DNA of 64,000 nt from Akkermansia sp. (GCA_017472085.1 JAFUQZ010000071.1:1-64000), one strand, 5' to 3'. Positions 35,678 to 45,045 are shown, counted from the stretch's first letter. The notes: a model not told the origin generated them from the sequence alone. Numbers and translations: made by a program.

Positions 35678-37144
35678 CTATTTTCCTAATTTTTCGATTA
35701 TTCCGGTAGTGGAGCATCCCTCTACCCGCGGCAAAATGACCGCCTGGCCGCCATATGATTCCACAAAGCGACCACTGCGCCAGTTATCCATGGCATAACC
35801 TTCCTTGGCAATGACATCGGGTCGCAGCTTTTCCAGCAGCGGCAGCGGAGAATCCTCGTCAAAAACAATCACATAATCCACCGATGCCAGGGCGGTCACC
35901 ATCGTGGCACGATCGGCCTGGTTATTGATCGGGCGAGTCGGGCCTTTGAGACGACGAATGGATTCATCGCTGTTCAGGCCCACAAAAAGAGTGTCGCACA
36001 AAGCTCGAGCCCTGGCAAACGATTGGATGTGACCGGGATGCAGAATATCAAAACAACCGTTGGTAAATCCAACGAGCTTACCCTGTGCCTTCAGCGATTC
36101 AGCAATCTCAACCGCTTCCTCCAGAGTAACCACACCGGCTTCCTTCCGCAAGGATAATTTTTCCTTGAGTTCGCGACAGGTCACACAGGCAGTACCGAAC
36201 TTGGACACCACCACACCTGCCGCAGCATTGGCAATACGCATGCATTTATCGAAGTCCGCACCTGTTGCCATGGCGGCACCAAGCGTGGCAAGCGTCGTAT
36301 CACCCGCACCCACCACATCATACACATCGCGAGCTTCCGTGGGAATCCAACGATGATTCTTCCCGGAAGCGGAGGGAATGTAAATCATGCCGTGTTCACT
36401 CAGCGTCACCAGCAGGTTCTCCACCTCATACTTCCCGCACAGCGCACGCCCGGCAGCAGACAGCTCGGCAGCAAAATCAGGTGATTTGGCATCAAATGTA
36501 CGCCCGACAGCGCCGGAAAATTCCTTCAGATTGGGTTTCACCAGAGTTACACCGCGGTAGATGGTATAATCAAACCTCTTGGGATCCACAATCACCGGTT
36601 TGCCATATTGACGGCACAACTTAACGACGGCAGGCGTAAAGCGCTCATCAAAAAGCCCTTTACCATAATCCGACAACAACACAAGATCCACCTTCTGCAC
36701 CAGATTTTCCACCTGTTCCAGCATCTCAGAAAGTTCTTCATCCGCTATCTGCAGCGGCATTTCACGATCCACGCGCAGCAGATGATGTCCCCCCGCCACA
36801 TAACGAGTCTTGATGGTGGTAATATAGTCCGCGATATTCTGAAGATAAACATTCTCCAACCCCAACCCGTTTAAATAATCACGGACCTTCTGTGCGTTCT
36901 CATCCTGCCCCACGGCACCCAGAAAACTGGTGCGACAGGACAACGAGCGAAGATTGGCCACCACATTACCGGCACCACCCAGCGTCATCTTTTCCGTTCG
37001 TTCGCGAATCACGGGCACAGGCGCCTCCGGCGAGATACGGGAAACTTTTCCGTACACAAACTGATCCAGCATCACATCACCAATACACAAAATATGGCAA
37101 CTGCTGAACTGATCGATTATTGCAGAGAGATTAAAGGAGGACAT
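35678..37144 (-). CDS. hldE: Bifunctional heptose 7-phosphate kinase / heptose 1-phosphate adenylyltransferase
   Basis: 488 residues from ATG 37144 (MSSFNLSAII). Domain 1 (about 1-325) is a ribokinase-fold heptose kinase: CIGDVMLDQFVYGKVSRISP at the front, GGAGNVVANL, and the anion hole DVVGAGDTTLATL. Domain 2 (about 350-488) is a nucleotidyltransferase with FTNGCFDILHPGHI (the HxGH motif). Together they convert heptose 7-phosphate to ADP-heptose, with GmhB missing from this window. The frame extends 40 codons upstream, but those overlap the promoter. First gene of the LPS operon. Confidence 0.96.
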   Translation of the reverse strand: MSSFNLSAIIDQFSSCHILCIGDVMLDQFVYGKVSRISPEAPVPVIRERTEKMTLGGAGNVVANLRSLSCRTSFLGAVGQDENAQKVRDYLNGLGLENVYLQNIADYITTIKTRYVAGGHHLLRVDREMPLQIADEELSEMLEQVENLVQKVDLVLLSDYGKGLFDERFTPAVVKLCRQYGKPVIVDPKRFDYTIYRGVTLVKPNLKEFSGAVGRTFDAKSPDFAAELSAAGRALCGKYEVENLLVTLSEHGMIYIPSASGKNHRWIPTEARDVYDVVGAGDTTLATLGAAMATGADFDKCMRIANAAAGVVVSKFGTACVTCRELKEKLSLRKEAGVVTLEEAVEIAESLKAQGKLVGFTNGCFDILHPGHIQSFARARALCDTLFVGLNSDESIRRLKGPTRPINNQADRATMVTALASVDYVIVFDEDSPLPLLEKLRPDVIAKEGYAMDNWRSGRFVESYGGQAVILPRVEGCSTTGIIEKLGK

Positions 37145-37218
37145 GCCGTTATATGTTCGATGTTCTTTCAGAGTGAAATGATTCCATTGTTTTCCCATTC
37201 GCAATAGACCACACCACC

Positions 37219-37247
37219 CTTTTAAGCATGTACACAGACTAAAGCAA
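37219..37247 (-). promoter_or_regulatory. Promoter of the hldE operon
   Basis: On the minus strand TTGCTT (complement of 37242-37247), a 17-base spacer and TAAAAG (complement of 37219-37224), with a leader of about 70 bases. Confidence 0.6.
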
Positions 37248-37344
37248 ATGCCGTATTTTGTCAAGAAATTTGCCCCTCGTAATCCTGCAATCAGTATCTT
37301 TTCTCAACACTCATCGCACTATCCGAAGTCGTTCCGACACAAAT

Positions 37345-37384
37345 CCCCCCTTCCCCTCGGAGAAAGAGAGAGGAAGGGGGGGGG
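37345..37384 (-). terminator. Terminator-like hairpin after gyrA
   Basis: CCCCCCTTCC (37345-37354) pairs with GGAAGGGGGG (37372-37381), extended inward with one mismatch. T-run on the minus strand is short (ATTTGTGT). It lies about 30 bases after the gyrA stop. Confidence 0.6.
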
Positions 37385-37410
37385 AAACAAATGAGTGAGT
37401 AGTGTATTCT

Positions 37411-40011
37411 TTATTCCTGCGTTTCGTCCTCGGGTGCTTCAGCCTCACCCTCCGTCGCGGATTCCGTTTCAGACTCCTCCTCCTCATCATCGGGAATGAC
37501 GAGGGTAATTTCCTGAATGGTCTCCTTATCGTTGAGGGTAATGAGCTTCACGCCCTGAGTGGCACGGCCGGTCTCGCGCACGGTGTTGACCTTCATGCGG
37601 ACGGACTGCCCGCCGTTGGTCATAATCATCAACTCGTCCTCATCCGTCACCGTGGTGGCAGAGACAACCAGACCGGTCTTGTCCGTGCAGTTCATGGTCT
37701 TGATACCGATACCGCCTCGGCTCTGCAGGCGGTATTCGGCGAACTTGGTGCGCTTGCCCAGACCGTTCTCCGAAACCACGAGGAGAGTCTCCTCATCATT
37801 CGGCACCACGGCCAGAGCCACCACATAGTCACCCTCACGCAGCTTGATACCGCGCACACCGATGGTGTTGCGGCCCTGGGTACGCATATCGCTCTCGTTG
37901 AAGCGGATGCTCATGCCGTTATGGGTCACGATGACGACATCCTGCTCTCCGGTGGTGAGCATGGCGTTGACCAGCGAGTTGCCTTCCTCCAGGTTGATGG
38001 CGATGATACCGGCCTTGCGGTAGTTCACGAAGTCGTTGAGAGCCGTCTTCTTGACCGTGCCGTCCTTTGTGGCAAAGACCACGTTGCCGGAATCCTCCGC
38101 AAAGGTGATATCCTTGCCGTCCTCGCTCACGCGACGCTCCAGACGCAGGATGGCGGCAATGCGCTCCTCTGCCTGCAGGTCCAGCAGGTTCTTGATGGAG
38201 CGCCCCTGGGCACTGCGAGCCGCCTCATCAATCTCGTACACGCGCTCCACGTACACACGGCCGGTGTTGGTGAAGAACATGATGTAGTCATGATTCTGGG
38301 CCGCAAACAGGTGCTCCACGTAATCGTTGGCATCCTTCTTGCTCTTGGTGGTGGCAGCTTTGATACCCTTGCCGCCGCGAGCCTGCAGACGGTATTCATC
38401 CGAGTTGGTGCGCTTGATGTAGCCGCTGTGCGTGATGGTCACAATCATGGAATCATTGGGGATGAGGTCCTCAATGGCCATGTCACCCTCAAACGGGATG
38501 ATGTGGGTCATGCGCGGCGTGGCGTACTTCTCCTTGATGGCGCGCAGCTCATCCTTCACGATACCCAGCACGCGGGCCTCATTAGCCAGGATGTCCAGAT
38601 AATCCTCAATCAGCTCCAGCAGCTTCTTGTACTCATCGGAAATCTTGTCGTTCTCCAGAGCAGTGAGCTGGTAGAGACGCAAGTCCAGAATGGCATTCAC
38701 CTGGCGCTCCGTGAACACATACTCATCCCCCTGCACGGAGGGCTGGCTGTGTATGAGGATACCCAGCCCCTTGGCCAGAGCCACCGGGTAGCGGAAGGCC
38801 ATCAGGCGGTTGCGGGCGTCCTCGCGGTTCCTGGAATCGCGGATGATACGGATGAACTCATCCAGATTGGCCAGGGCAATCAGGTAGGCCTCCAGCACCT
38901 CGGCGCGGTCCTCAGCCTTGCGCAGCAGGAACTTCGTGCGGCGCACAATCACCTCGCGGCGGTGTTCCACATAGAAGTTGATGGCATCCTTCATGGTCAG
39001 CACCTTCGGGCGGCCCTCATGAATGGCCAGCATGTTCACGGCAAAGGAGGTATCCAGGCTGGTGAGCTTGTAGAGCTGGTTGATGACCACCTGCGGGCGG
39101 GCATCGCGCTTCAGCTCAATCTCGATGTAGTCCGTCAGGTCGCGCATGCCGGCGATATCGGTGATGACCTTATCACGCACGAGCTCTGCGATACGCTCCT
39201 GCAGCACGGCGCGGTTCACCCCGTAGGGCACATCCGAGATGTGGAGGAACTCGCGGCCGTTCTCATTGGAAACCACCTCAATCTTGCCACGCATGCGAAC
39301 GCTACCGCGACCGGTGCGGAAGTAGCTGTCGATTCCCTTGTACCCCAGCACATAACCGCCGGTGGGGAAGTCCGGGCCCTTGATGTAGGCGCGCAGCTGC
39401 TCACTGGTGATATGAGGGTTATCGATGTAGGCGCACACGCCGTCCACCACCTCGCCAAGGTTGTGCGGAGCCATGTTGGTGGCCATACCCACGGCAATAC
39501 CCTGACCGCCGTTCACCAGCAGGTTCGGGAATGCGGAGGGGAACACCACCGGCTCCGTGGTGCTGTTATCATAGTTCGGCTGGAAATCCACCGTATCCTT
39601 GTCCAGGTCATCCATCAGAGAGAGCCCCAGATGGCTCAGCTTGGCCTCCGTGTATCGGTAGGCGGCGGGCGGGTCGCCTTCCGGGGAACCGAAGTTACCC
39701 TGCCCCAGCACCAGCACATCGCGCATGTACCAGGACTGCGCCATGTTCACGAGCGTACCGTAGGCAGAAGCATCACCGTGCGGGTGATATTTACCGATGG
39801 TGTCACCCACGATACGACCGCACTTGACCGTCCCCTTGGAGGGAACCAGCCCCAGCTCATGCATGGCATAGAGCACGCGGCGCTGGGAGGGCTTGAGACC
39901 GTCTCGCGCATCCGGCAGGGCGCGGGAGATAATGACCGACATGGAGTAGTCCAGGAAGCTGCGGGAGACCTCCTCAGCCACGTCTACCGGGCGAATTCTT
40001 GTTTCACTCAT
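37411..40011 (-). CDS. gyrA: DNA gyrase subunit A
   Basis: 866 residues, breakage-reunion subunit of gyrase. Catalytic Tyr120 in PPAAYRYTEAK; GYRA opening SFLDYSMSVIISRALPDARD; six-bladed C-terminal beta-pinwheel with a GyrA-box-like QARGGKG segment near residue 560. The tail is acidic (Glu/Asp/Ser-rich, last 30 residues). In the quinolone region the sequence GKYHPHGDASAYGTLV places Ala81 and Gly85 where E. coli has Ser83 and Asp87. The gene starts 24 bases after the gyrB stop, so gyrB-gyrA is one operon. Confidence 0.98.
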   Translation of the reverse strand: MSETRIRPVDVAEEVSRSFLDYSMSVIISRALPDARDGLKPSQRRVLYAMHELGLVPSKGTVKCGRIVGDTIGKYHPHGDASAYGTLVNMAQSWYMRDVLVLGQGNFGSPEGDPPAAYRYTEAKLSHLGLSLMDDLDKDTVDFQPNYDNSTTEPVVFPSAFPNLLVNGGQGIAVGMATNMAPHNLGEVVDGVCAYIDNPHITSEQLRAYIKGPDFPTGGYVLGYKGIDSYFRTGRGSVRMRGKIEVVSNENGREFLHISDVPYGVNRAVLQERIAELVRDKVITDIAGMRDLTDYIEIELKRDARPQVVINQLYKLTSLDTSFAVNMLAIHEGRPKVLTMKDAINFYVEHRREVIVRRTKFLLRKAEDRAEVLEAYLIALANLDEFIRIIRDSRNREDARNRLMAFRYPVALAKGLGILIHSQPSVQGDEYVFTERQVNAILDLRLYQLTALENDKISDEYKKLLELIEDYLDILANEARVLGIVKDELRAIKEKYATPRMTHIIPFEGDMAIEDLIPNDSMIVTITHSGYIKRTNSDEYRLQARGGKGIKAATTKSKKDANDYVEHLFAAQNHDYIMFFTNTGRVYVERVYEIDEAARSAQGRSIKNLLDLQAEERIAAILRLERRVSEDGKDITFAEDSGNVVFATKDGTVKKTALNDFVNYRKAGIIAINLEEGNSLVNAMLTTGEQDVVIVTHNGMSIRFNESDMRTQGRNTIGVRGIKLREGDYVVALAVVPNDEETLLVVSENGLGKRTKFAEYRLQSRGGIGIKTMNCTDKTGLVVSATTVTDEDELMIMTNGGQSVRMKVNTVRETGRATQGVKLITLNDKETIQEITLVIPDDEEEESETESATEGEAEAPEDETQE

Positions 40012-40035
40012 AATTCAGGTAAAAAGGGTTGGGGG

Positions 40036-42594
40036 TTACACATCGAGGTTGCGGACATTGAGGGCGTTATCCTCAATAAAGCGGCGGCGGGGTTCCACCA
40101 GGTCACCCATGAGGATGGTGAACATCTTGTCTGCCTGCACGGCGTTGTCATCATCTAGGCGCACGCGCAGCAGCTCGCGCTTCTCCGGGTCCATGGTGGT
40201 GTCGTACAGGTCCTTGGCGTTCATTTCACCCAGACCCTTGAATCGGGTGATACTCACGCTGCGCCCGCCGATTTCCAGCACCTTGGTCAGGATATCCGGC
40301 ACATAGTTGATGGCGGTCACCACATTGCGGGCGTTTTCCACCAGTTCGAACACGGGCTCTGCATCGCTCAGCAGCTTATCCGCAGCGATTCCCAGTTCCT
40401 CCAGGCGCGTGAGCACGCGGGTGATGGCCTTGGCCTCGTGCAGCTCGTGCAGCAGAGCACGGCGGCTGGGGCCCTCGCGCACCGGCAGCGGATTGGCTGC
40501 CAGTTCCTCCTCCGTAGGCTCGCCGAAGAGGAAGAGGTCGCGGTTCTCATCCGAGAACGCCTCCAGGCTCTCCATATCGGCAAAATACTGCACTTCCTCA
40601 TCATTGCCGCAGCGCACCTTCACCAGGTACTGCGGGAAATTGCCGGTGGCGGCGCGGTGGCGCAGCAGGTCGCGGAAGTCACCGCCGTGGCTGGCCACAC
40701 TGCCCTCGTACTTCTGCAGGGAGATGAGCGTCTCCAGAATCCCCATGAGCGTATCGGCATCAAAGGTCATGCTCTTATCCGGCGTACGCAGGGAGACATC
40801 CCCGGCACCCAGCGAGATGAGCTTGCGGTTCAGGGAAACCTCATCCTGCACGTACTGCTCCACCTTGCGGTGAATGACGCGGTAGAGCGGCGGCTGGGCA
40901 ATATAGAGATACCCGGCCCGCACCAGCTGCGGCATGTGGCGGCAGAAGAGCGTGAGCAACAGGGTGCAGATGTGAGCGCCGTCCACGTCGGCATCAGCCA
41001 TCAGAATGATTTTGTGATAACGCACCTTCGACAGGTCAAAGGAGCCCTCACCTTCACCATCGCCGATACCGGCACCGATGGCGGTGATGATGTTCTGAAT
41101 GGTCTCACTGCCCAGCGCCTTGTCCAGGCGGGCTTTCTCCACGTTGAGAATCTTGCCGCGCAGGGGCAGAATGGCCTGTGTGCGGCGGTCGCGGGCCGTC
41201 TTGGCGGAACCGCCTGCGGAGTCACCCTCCACAATGAAGAGCTCGCATTTCTGCGGGTCGCGGTTGGAGCAGTCTGCCAGTTTGCCGGGCAGGCCACCGC
41301 CCACAGTCATGGCACTCTTGCGCACACTTTCGCGGGCCTTGCGGGCAGCTTCACGAGCACGGGAGGCAATGAGGCAGCGGTCGATGATGACCTTGGCCAC
41401 GGCGGGGTTCTCCTCAAAGTATTCCTTGAGCTCCTCATAAACCACGCTGCTGACCACGCCTTCAATCTCCGTGTTCACCAGCTTATCCTTGGTCTGGGAG
41501 GAGAAACGCGGGTTGGGCATCTTCACGGAGATGACCGCCACGAGCCCCTCGCGCACATCATCACCGTTCAGGCTGGGGTCTTTATCCTTCAGCAGATTAT
41601 TGCTCTTGGCGTAGTTGTTGATAGCGCGGGTGAGCGAACTGCGGAAGCCGGAAAGGTGCGTACCACCGTCTGCGTTGAAGATGGAGTTGGCGTAGCACTG
41701 AATCTGGTAGCGGTCGCTATCGTTGTACTGCATCACCACGTCCACAATGACATCATCCTCCATGGTCTTGCCGTCGTACTCCACCTCAATGTGGCGCACG
41801 CCGCTCATCACGATGGGTTCGGCGGTGATGAGCGTCTTATTCTCGCCCAGCTGCTTCACGAACTCCTTGATACCGTCCTTGTAATAGAACGTCTCCGTGC
41901 GCTCCTGACCGCTGCGCTCATCCGTCAGTTCGATGACGAGCCCCGGATTCAGGAAAGCCAGTTCGCGCAAACGGCGGGCCAGCAGGTCAAACTTGAACTC
42001 CGTGGTGTCCGTAAAGATGGTCGAATCCGGCAGGAAGGTGATGGCCGTGCCGGTCTGAGACTCCGGGCAGGAGCCGGTCACATGCAGCTTCTCCACGGTC
42101 TTGCCGCGCTCGAAGGTGATGACATGGCGCTTTCCGTCGCGCCGCACCTCAGCCTTGAAGAAATCGGACAGAGCATTCACACACTTGGCACCCACACCGT
42201 GCAGACCGCCGGAGTACTTGTACGCCCCCTGCCCGAACTTACCGCCGGCATGCAGGTTGGTGAGCACGAGCTCCACGGCGGGAATGCCGAACTTCGGGTG
42301 CATATCCACCGGAATACCGCGTCCGTTATCAATCACGGAGATAGTACCACCCTCGTGAATCTGGATGATGATTTTGCTGCAATATCCGGCCAGATGCTCA
42401 TCGATGGAGTTATCCAGCACCTCAAACACGCAATGATGCAAACCACGTTCATCCGGGTCACCAATGTACATACCCGGACGTTTACGCACGGCCTCCAAGC
42501 CCTCCAGTTTGTCAATCTGGGCGGCGCCGTACTCCTGCTGAGCCCCGGTCGAAAGCTTTTCAGCATCCTCCGGGGGCGTTGTGTTATCACTCAT
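40036..42594 (-). CDS. gyrB: DNA gyrase subunit B
   Basis: 852 residues from ATG 42594 (MSDNTTPPED). GHKL ATPase domain (RPGMYIGD, EVLDNSIDEHLAG with the catalytic Glu, DNGRGIPVD, GGLHGVGAKCVNALS), transducer domain, and the TOPRIM domain with FIVEGDSAGGSA and the metal motif DADVDGAHI. The C-terminal Toprim-associated part ends with RFKGLGEMNAKDLYDTTMDP (read as RFKGLGEMN, then LYDTTMDP). An ATG at 42603 is 2 bases from the -10 box and could not be preceded by a leader, so 42594 is preferred. About 50 residues longer than E. coli GyrB. Confidence 0.97.
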   Translation of the reverse strand: MSDNTTPPEDAEKLSTGAQQEYGAAQIDKLEGLEAVRKRPGMYIGDPDERGLHHCVFEVLDNSIDEHLAGYCSKIIIQIHEGGTISVIDNGRGIPVDMHPKFGIPAVELVLTNLHAGGKFGQGAYKYSGGLHGVGAKCVNALSDFFKAEVRRDGKRHVITFERGKTVEKLHVTGSCPESQTGTAITFLPDSTIFTDTTEFKFDLLARRLRELAFLNPGLVIELTDERSGQERTETFYYKDGIKEFVKQLGENKTLITAEPIVMSGVRHIEVEYDGKTMEDDVIVDVVMQYNDSDRYQIQCYANSIFNADGGTHLSGFRSSLTRAINNYAKSNNLLKDKDPSLNGDDVREGLVAVISVKMPNPRFSSQTKDKLVNTEIEGVVSSVVYEELKEYFEENPAVAKVIIDRCLIASRAREAARKARESVRKSAMTVGGGLPGKLADCSNRDPQKCELFIVEGDSAGGSAKTARDRRTQAILPLRGKILNVEKARLDKALGSETIQNIITAIGAGIGDGEGEGSFDLSKVRYHKIILMADADVDGAHICTLLLTLFCRHMPQLVRAGYLYIAQPPLYRVIHRKVEQYVQDEVSLNRKLISLGAGDVSLRTPDKSMTFDADTLMGILETLISLQKYEGSVASHGGDFRDLLRHRAATGNFPQYLVKVRCGNDEEVQYFADMESLEAFSDENRDLFLFGEPTEEELAANPLPVREGPSRRALLHELHEAKAITRVLTRLEELGIAADKLLSDAEPVFELVENARNVVTAINYVPDILTKVLEIGGRSVSITRFKGLGEMNAKDLYDTTMDPEKRELLRVRLDDDNAVQADKMFTILMGDLVEPRRRFIEDNALNVRNLDV

Positions 42595-42605
42595 AAGTAC
42601 CATCC

Positions 42606-42633
42606 ATTATACGCGCGTACGCGCGCGCCTCAA
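42606..42633 (-). promoter_or_regulatory. gyrBA promoter with alternating CG spacer
   Basis: On the minus strand TTGAGG (complement of 42628-42633), a 16-base spacer and the perfect -10 box TATAAT (complement of 42606-42611). The spacer is alternating CG with a central TA; the 14-base palindrome CGCGCGTACGCGCG is at 42612-42625. Pyrimidine-purine alternation is unbroken over 42608-42628. Confidence 0.75.
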
Positions 42634-42748
42634 TATTTAAGTATGTCATCAGCGCAATTCTCCCCCCCGCCATTTTGCCCGAGATGAAAATAATCTCGAC
42701 TCCACAGGGGGAATATAGTAGACTGCCGACTGAAACAGTTCTCTCCAG

Positions 42749-43408
42749 ATGAAAAAGACACTCATCACACTACTGGCCATGGCCGGAATTGCCATGGCCG
42801 GCACTTCGGCAGATTTCGAACAGGCTTTGTCCGAAAAGTTACAACAAAGCAGCTATGAGGCAGGAAATCCCTACACCATCTCACTCATCCTTTCTCATGT
42901 ACCGGAAAACGGAGATGCTCTCCGACTGAGCACAGATTATTACCTGGTCAATCAATGGCACCGGTACTGGGGTCTCAACAACACCCCGGACAACGAAATT
43001 ACCGACAGCAAAAATTACACCCACGAAGTCAACAATGACAGCCACACCTATACTTCGCAACCGGGAAACATCCCGGTGTTCTGGGTAAAGAGCAACGACG
43101 GCAGCGCCTCCGGCAAGCGCCTTGCCGGCAATCAGGTGTATATCACCATCACCGGCAACGGAACAGATACCGCCATCACCATTGACTATGAACTCTGCCC
43201 GACAACCGACACGATTATTCTGAAGAACACCGTGCTGAACCCGGCACACATCCGGGTCAACGATAAAGCGGAAATTGTGCGGCACACCATCGAGATAGAA
43301 AAAACCGAGCCCCATTATACCACCCTGGCAGGATTGCTTGCCGGCACCCTGGGCATCTGCGGTCTGATTGTTGCCGGACAACGCTCCCGCCGCAAGGGAG
43401 AGGGCTGA
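42749..43408 (+). CDS. Secreted protein with C-terminal membrane/basic sorting-type tail
   Basis: 219 residues. Signal peptide MKKTLITLLAMAGIAMAGTS; a beta-rich mature domain (about 22-185); then TEPHYTTL followed by a membrane helix (about 192-211, AGLLAGTLGICGLIVAG) and the basic tail QRSRRKGEG. This is the layout of PEP-CTERM and related exosortase tails (short motif, helix, Arg cluster), which Akkermansia proteins often carry, though the PEP triplet itself is degenerate here (TEPH). Domain function is unknown. A TATAGT box (42714-42719) about 30 bases upstream could serve as -10. Confidence 0.75.
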   Translation: MKKTLITLLAMAGIAMAGTSADFEQALSEKLQQSSYEAGNPYTISLILSHVPENGDALRLSTDYYLVNQWHRYWGLNNTPDNEITDSKNYTHEVNNDSHTYTSQPGNIPVFWVKSNDGSASGKRLAGNQVYITITGNGTDTAITIDYELCPTTDTIILKNTVLNPAHIRVNDKAEIVRHTIEIEKTEPHYTTLAGLLAGTLGICGLIVAGQRSRRKGEG

Positions 43409-43442
43409 AATCGCCGCCGATTTCACTCACCGTTTCAGTATA

Positions 43443-43478
43443 TACACCGCCCATGGTAAAGCCATCGGCGGTGTATTT
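43443..43478 (+). terminator. Terminator-like hairpin after the 219-residue protein gene
   Basis: TACACCGCC (43443-43451) and GGCGGTGTA (43467-43475), followed by TTTCT. A smaller dyad GAAATCG/CGATTTC lies just before it. Confidence 0.6.
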
Positions 43479-43595
43479 CTGCAAAGGTTTTCAAACCGAC
43501 ACACACAGGCATTGCATCTACAAACATAAAAAACACTTGCCAAATGAAGTGAGATGATATAACCTCTTAGCTCTCTTCACTCCACCAGAACATAC

Positions 43596-45020
43596 ATGAA
43601 ACACGTTCATTTCCTCGGAATATGCGGAACTGCAATGGGGGCTGTTGCCTCTGCCATGGCCCGCAAAGGCTTTGTGGTTACCGGCACCGATGCCAACGTA
43701 TACCCGCCCATGTCCACCTTTCTGGAGAGTGAGGGCATTCAGATTTTCCAGGGTTACAAACCCGCCAACATCCCGGATGATGCAGAGCTGATCGTCATCG
43801 GCAATGCCATGAGCCGCGGCAATATCGAGGTGGAGGCTGTGCTGAACCGCCGTCTGCGCTACATGAGCCTGCCGGAAACCATGAAAGAGTTCTTCCTCTG
43901 GGGGCGGCGCAACTTCGTGGTCACCGGCACGCACGGTAAGACGACAACCACCTCCATGCTGGCCTGGATGATGGAAGCCAGCGGGCTCAACCCCAGCTTC
44001 ATGATTGGCGGTATCGCCCGCAATCTGGGACGCGGCGGGCGTTTCACCGACTCTGACTTCTGTGTGCTGGAGGGTGATGAGTACGACACCTCGTTCTTTG
44101 ACAAGCGATCCAAGTTTCTGCACTATCTGCCGGAGGTGGTCATCATCAACAATATTGAGATGGATCACGCAGACATCTACGCCAACGTGGATGAAATCAA
44201 GCTTTCTTTCGAGCGCCTGCTGCGCGTGGTTCCCTCCAACGGGCTGGTGTTCATCAACGCTGATTGCCCGAACTGTGCCGCCGTGCGCGAAACGGCCGCA
44301 GCGCAGTTGCGCACGGTCAACATCGTCAGCGTAGGCATGAACGAACATGCCGATGTGCGCATCGGGAAGATAGCCCACCGCACAGACGGCTCCTCCTTCT
44401 CGCTCACCACGGCGGAAGATGCTCCCTACTCCCTCAACGGGGTCACGCTGAACGTGCCGATGATTGGCGATTTCAACATCCGCAACGCCGCCATGGCTGC
44501 CTGCGCCGCCCGCATCGCCGGACTGAATGCCGAGCAAATCAGTGATGCCCTCAACTCATTTGAAGGCGTAGCGCGCCGCCAGGAGGTGCGCGGCACGGTC
44601 AACGGCGTAACCGTGGTCGATGACTTCGCCCACCATCCCACAGCCATTTCTCAGGCCATTTCCGGCCTGCGGCAGCGTTTTCCGAAGAGTCGGCTCTGGG
44701 TGCTCTTCGAACCGCGCAGCAACACCACCATCCGCAACCTCTTCCAACATGAGCTGGCAGCCGCCCTCGCAGAAGCCGATTTTGCCGTGGTGGCCCGGGT
44801 GGAGAACCACAAGAAACTCAAGCCGGAGGAGCAGCTGGACGAGCAGCTGCTCTGCGAGGAAATCACCGCAGCCGGCACGGAATGCCACCTGGGCGAATCC
44901 GTGGATGAGATTGTGGCCCACGTCGTGACGCACGTTCACCCCGGCGATGTACTGCTGGTGATGAGCAACGGCGGCTTCGGAGGCATCCACAATAAGCTGC
45001 TGGCCGGCCTCGTGCAGTAA
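43596..45020 (+). CDS. mpl: UDP-MurNAc:L-Ala-gamma-D-Glu-meso-DAP ligase
   Basis: 474 residues, Mur ligase family. It joins the recycled tripeptide L-Ala-gamma-D-Glu-mDAP to UDP-MurNAc, returning old murein to the biosynthetic pool. N-terminal UDP-binding GICGTAMGAVASAMARKG; ATP loop VVTGTHGKTTTTSMLAWMM (GTHGKTTT); then EGDEYDTSFFDKRSKF and the C-terminal substrate domain with VVDDFAHHPTAIS. The set GTAMGA plus EYDTSFFDKRSKF separates Mpl from MurC. A TTGCCA...TATAAC pair (43537-43563, short spacer) is a possible promoter. Suggests this organism recycles murein. Confidence 0.95.
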   Translation: MKHVHFLGICGTAMGAVASAMARKGFVVTGTDANVYPPMSTFLESEGIQIFQGYKPANIPDDAELIVIGNAMSRGNIEVEAVLNRRLRYMSLPETMKEFFLWGRRNFVVTGTHGKTTTTSMLAWMMEASGLNPSFMIGGIARNLGRGGRFTDSDFCVLEGDEYDTSFFDKRSKFLHYLPEVVIINNIEMDHADIYANVDEIKLSFERLLRVVPSNGLVFINADCPNCAAVRETAAAQLRTVNIVSVGMNEHADVRIGKIAHRTDGSSFSLTTAEDAPYSLNGVTLNVPMIGDFNIRNAAMAACAARIAGLNAEQISDALNSFEGVARRQEVRGTVNGVTVVDDFAHHPTAISQAISGLRQRFPKSRLWVLFEPRSNTTIRNLFQHELAAALAEADFAVVARVENHKKLKPEEQLDEQLLCEEITAAGTECHLGESVDEIVAHVVTHVHPGDVLLVMSNGGFGGIHNKLLAGLVQ

Positions 45021-45045
45021 GCCCCCCACAGCCTGCGATTTTCTG

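Noticed and set aside
37402..40158. 918-codon plus-strand frame opposite gyrA
   Set aside because: Same reason: it exactly shadows a certain gene and shows no recognisable protein features.
42595..42603. ATG 42603 as gyrB start
   Set aside because: It is 2 bases from the -10 box and would lie upstream of the expected transcription start.
40438..42687. 749-codon plus-strand frame opposite gyrB
   Set aside because: Shadow of gyrB; low-complexity composition, no motif.
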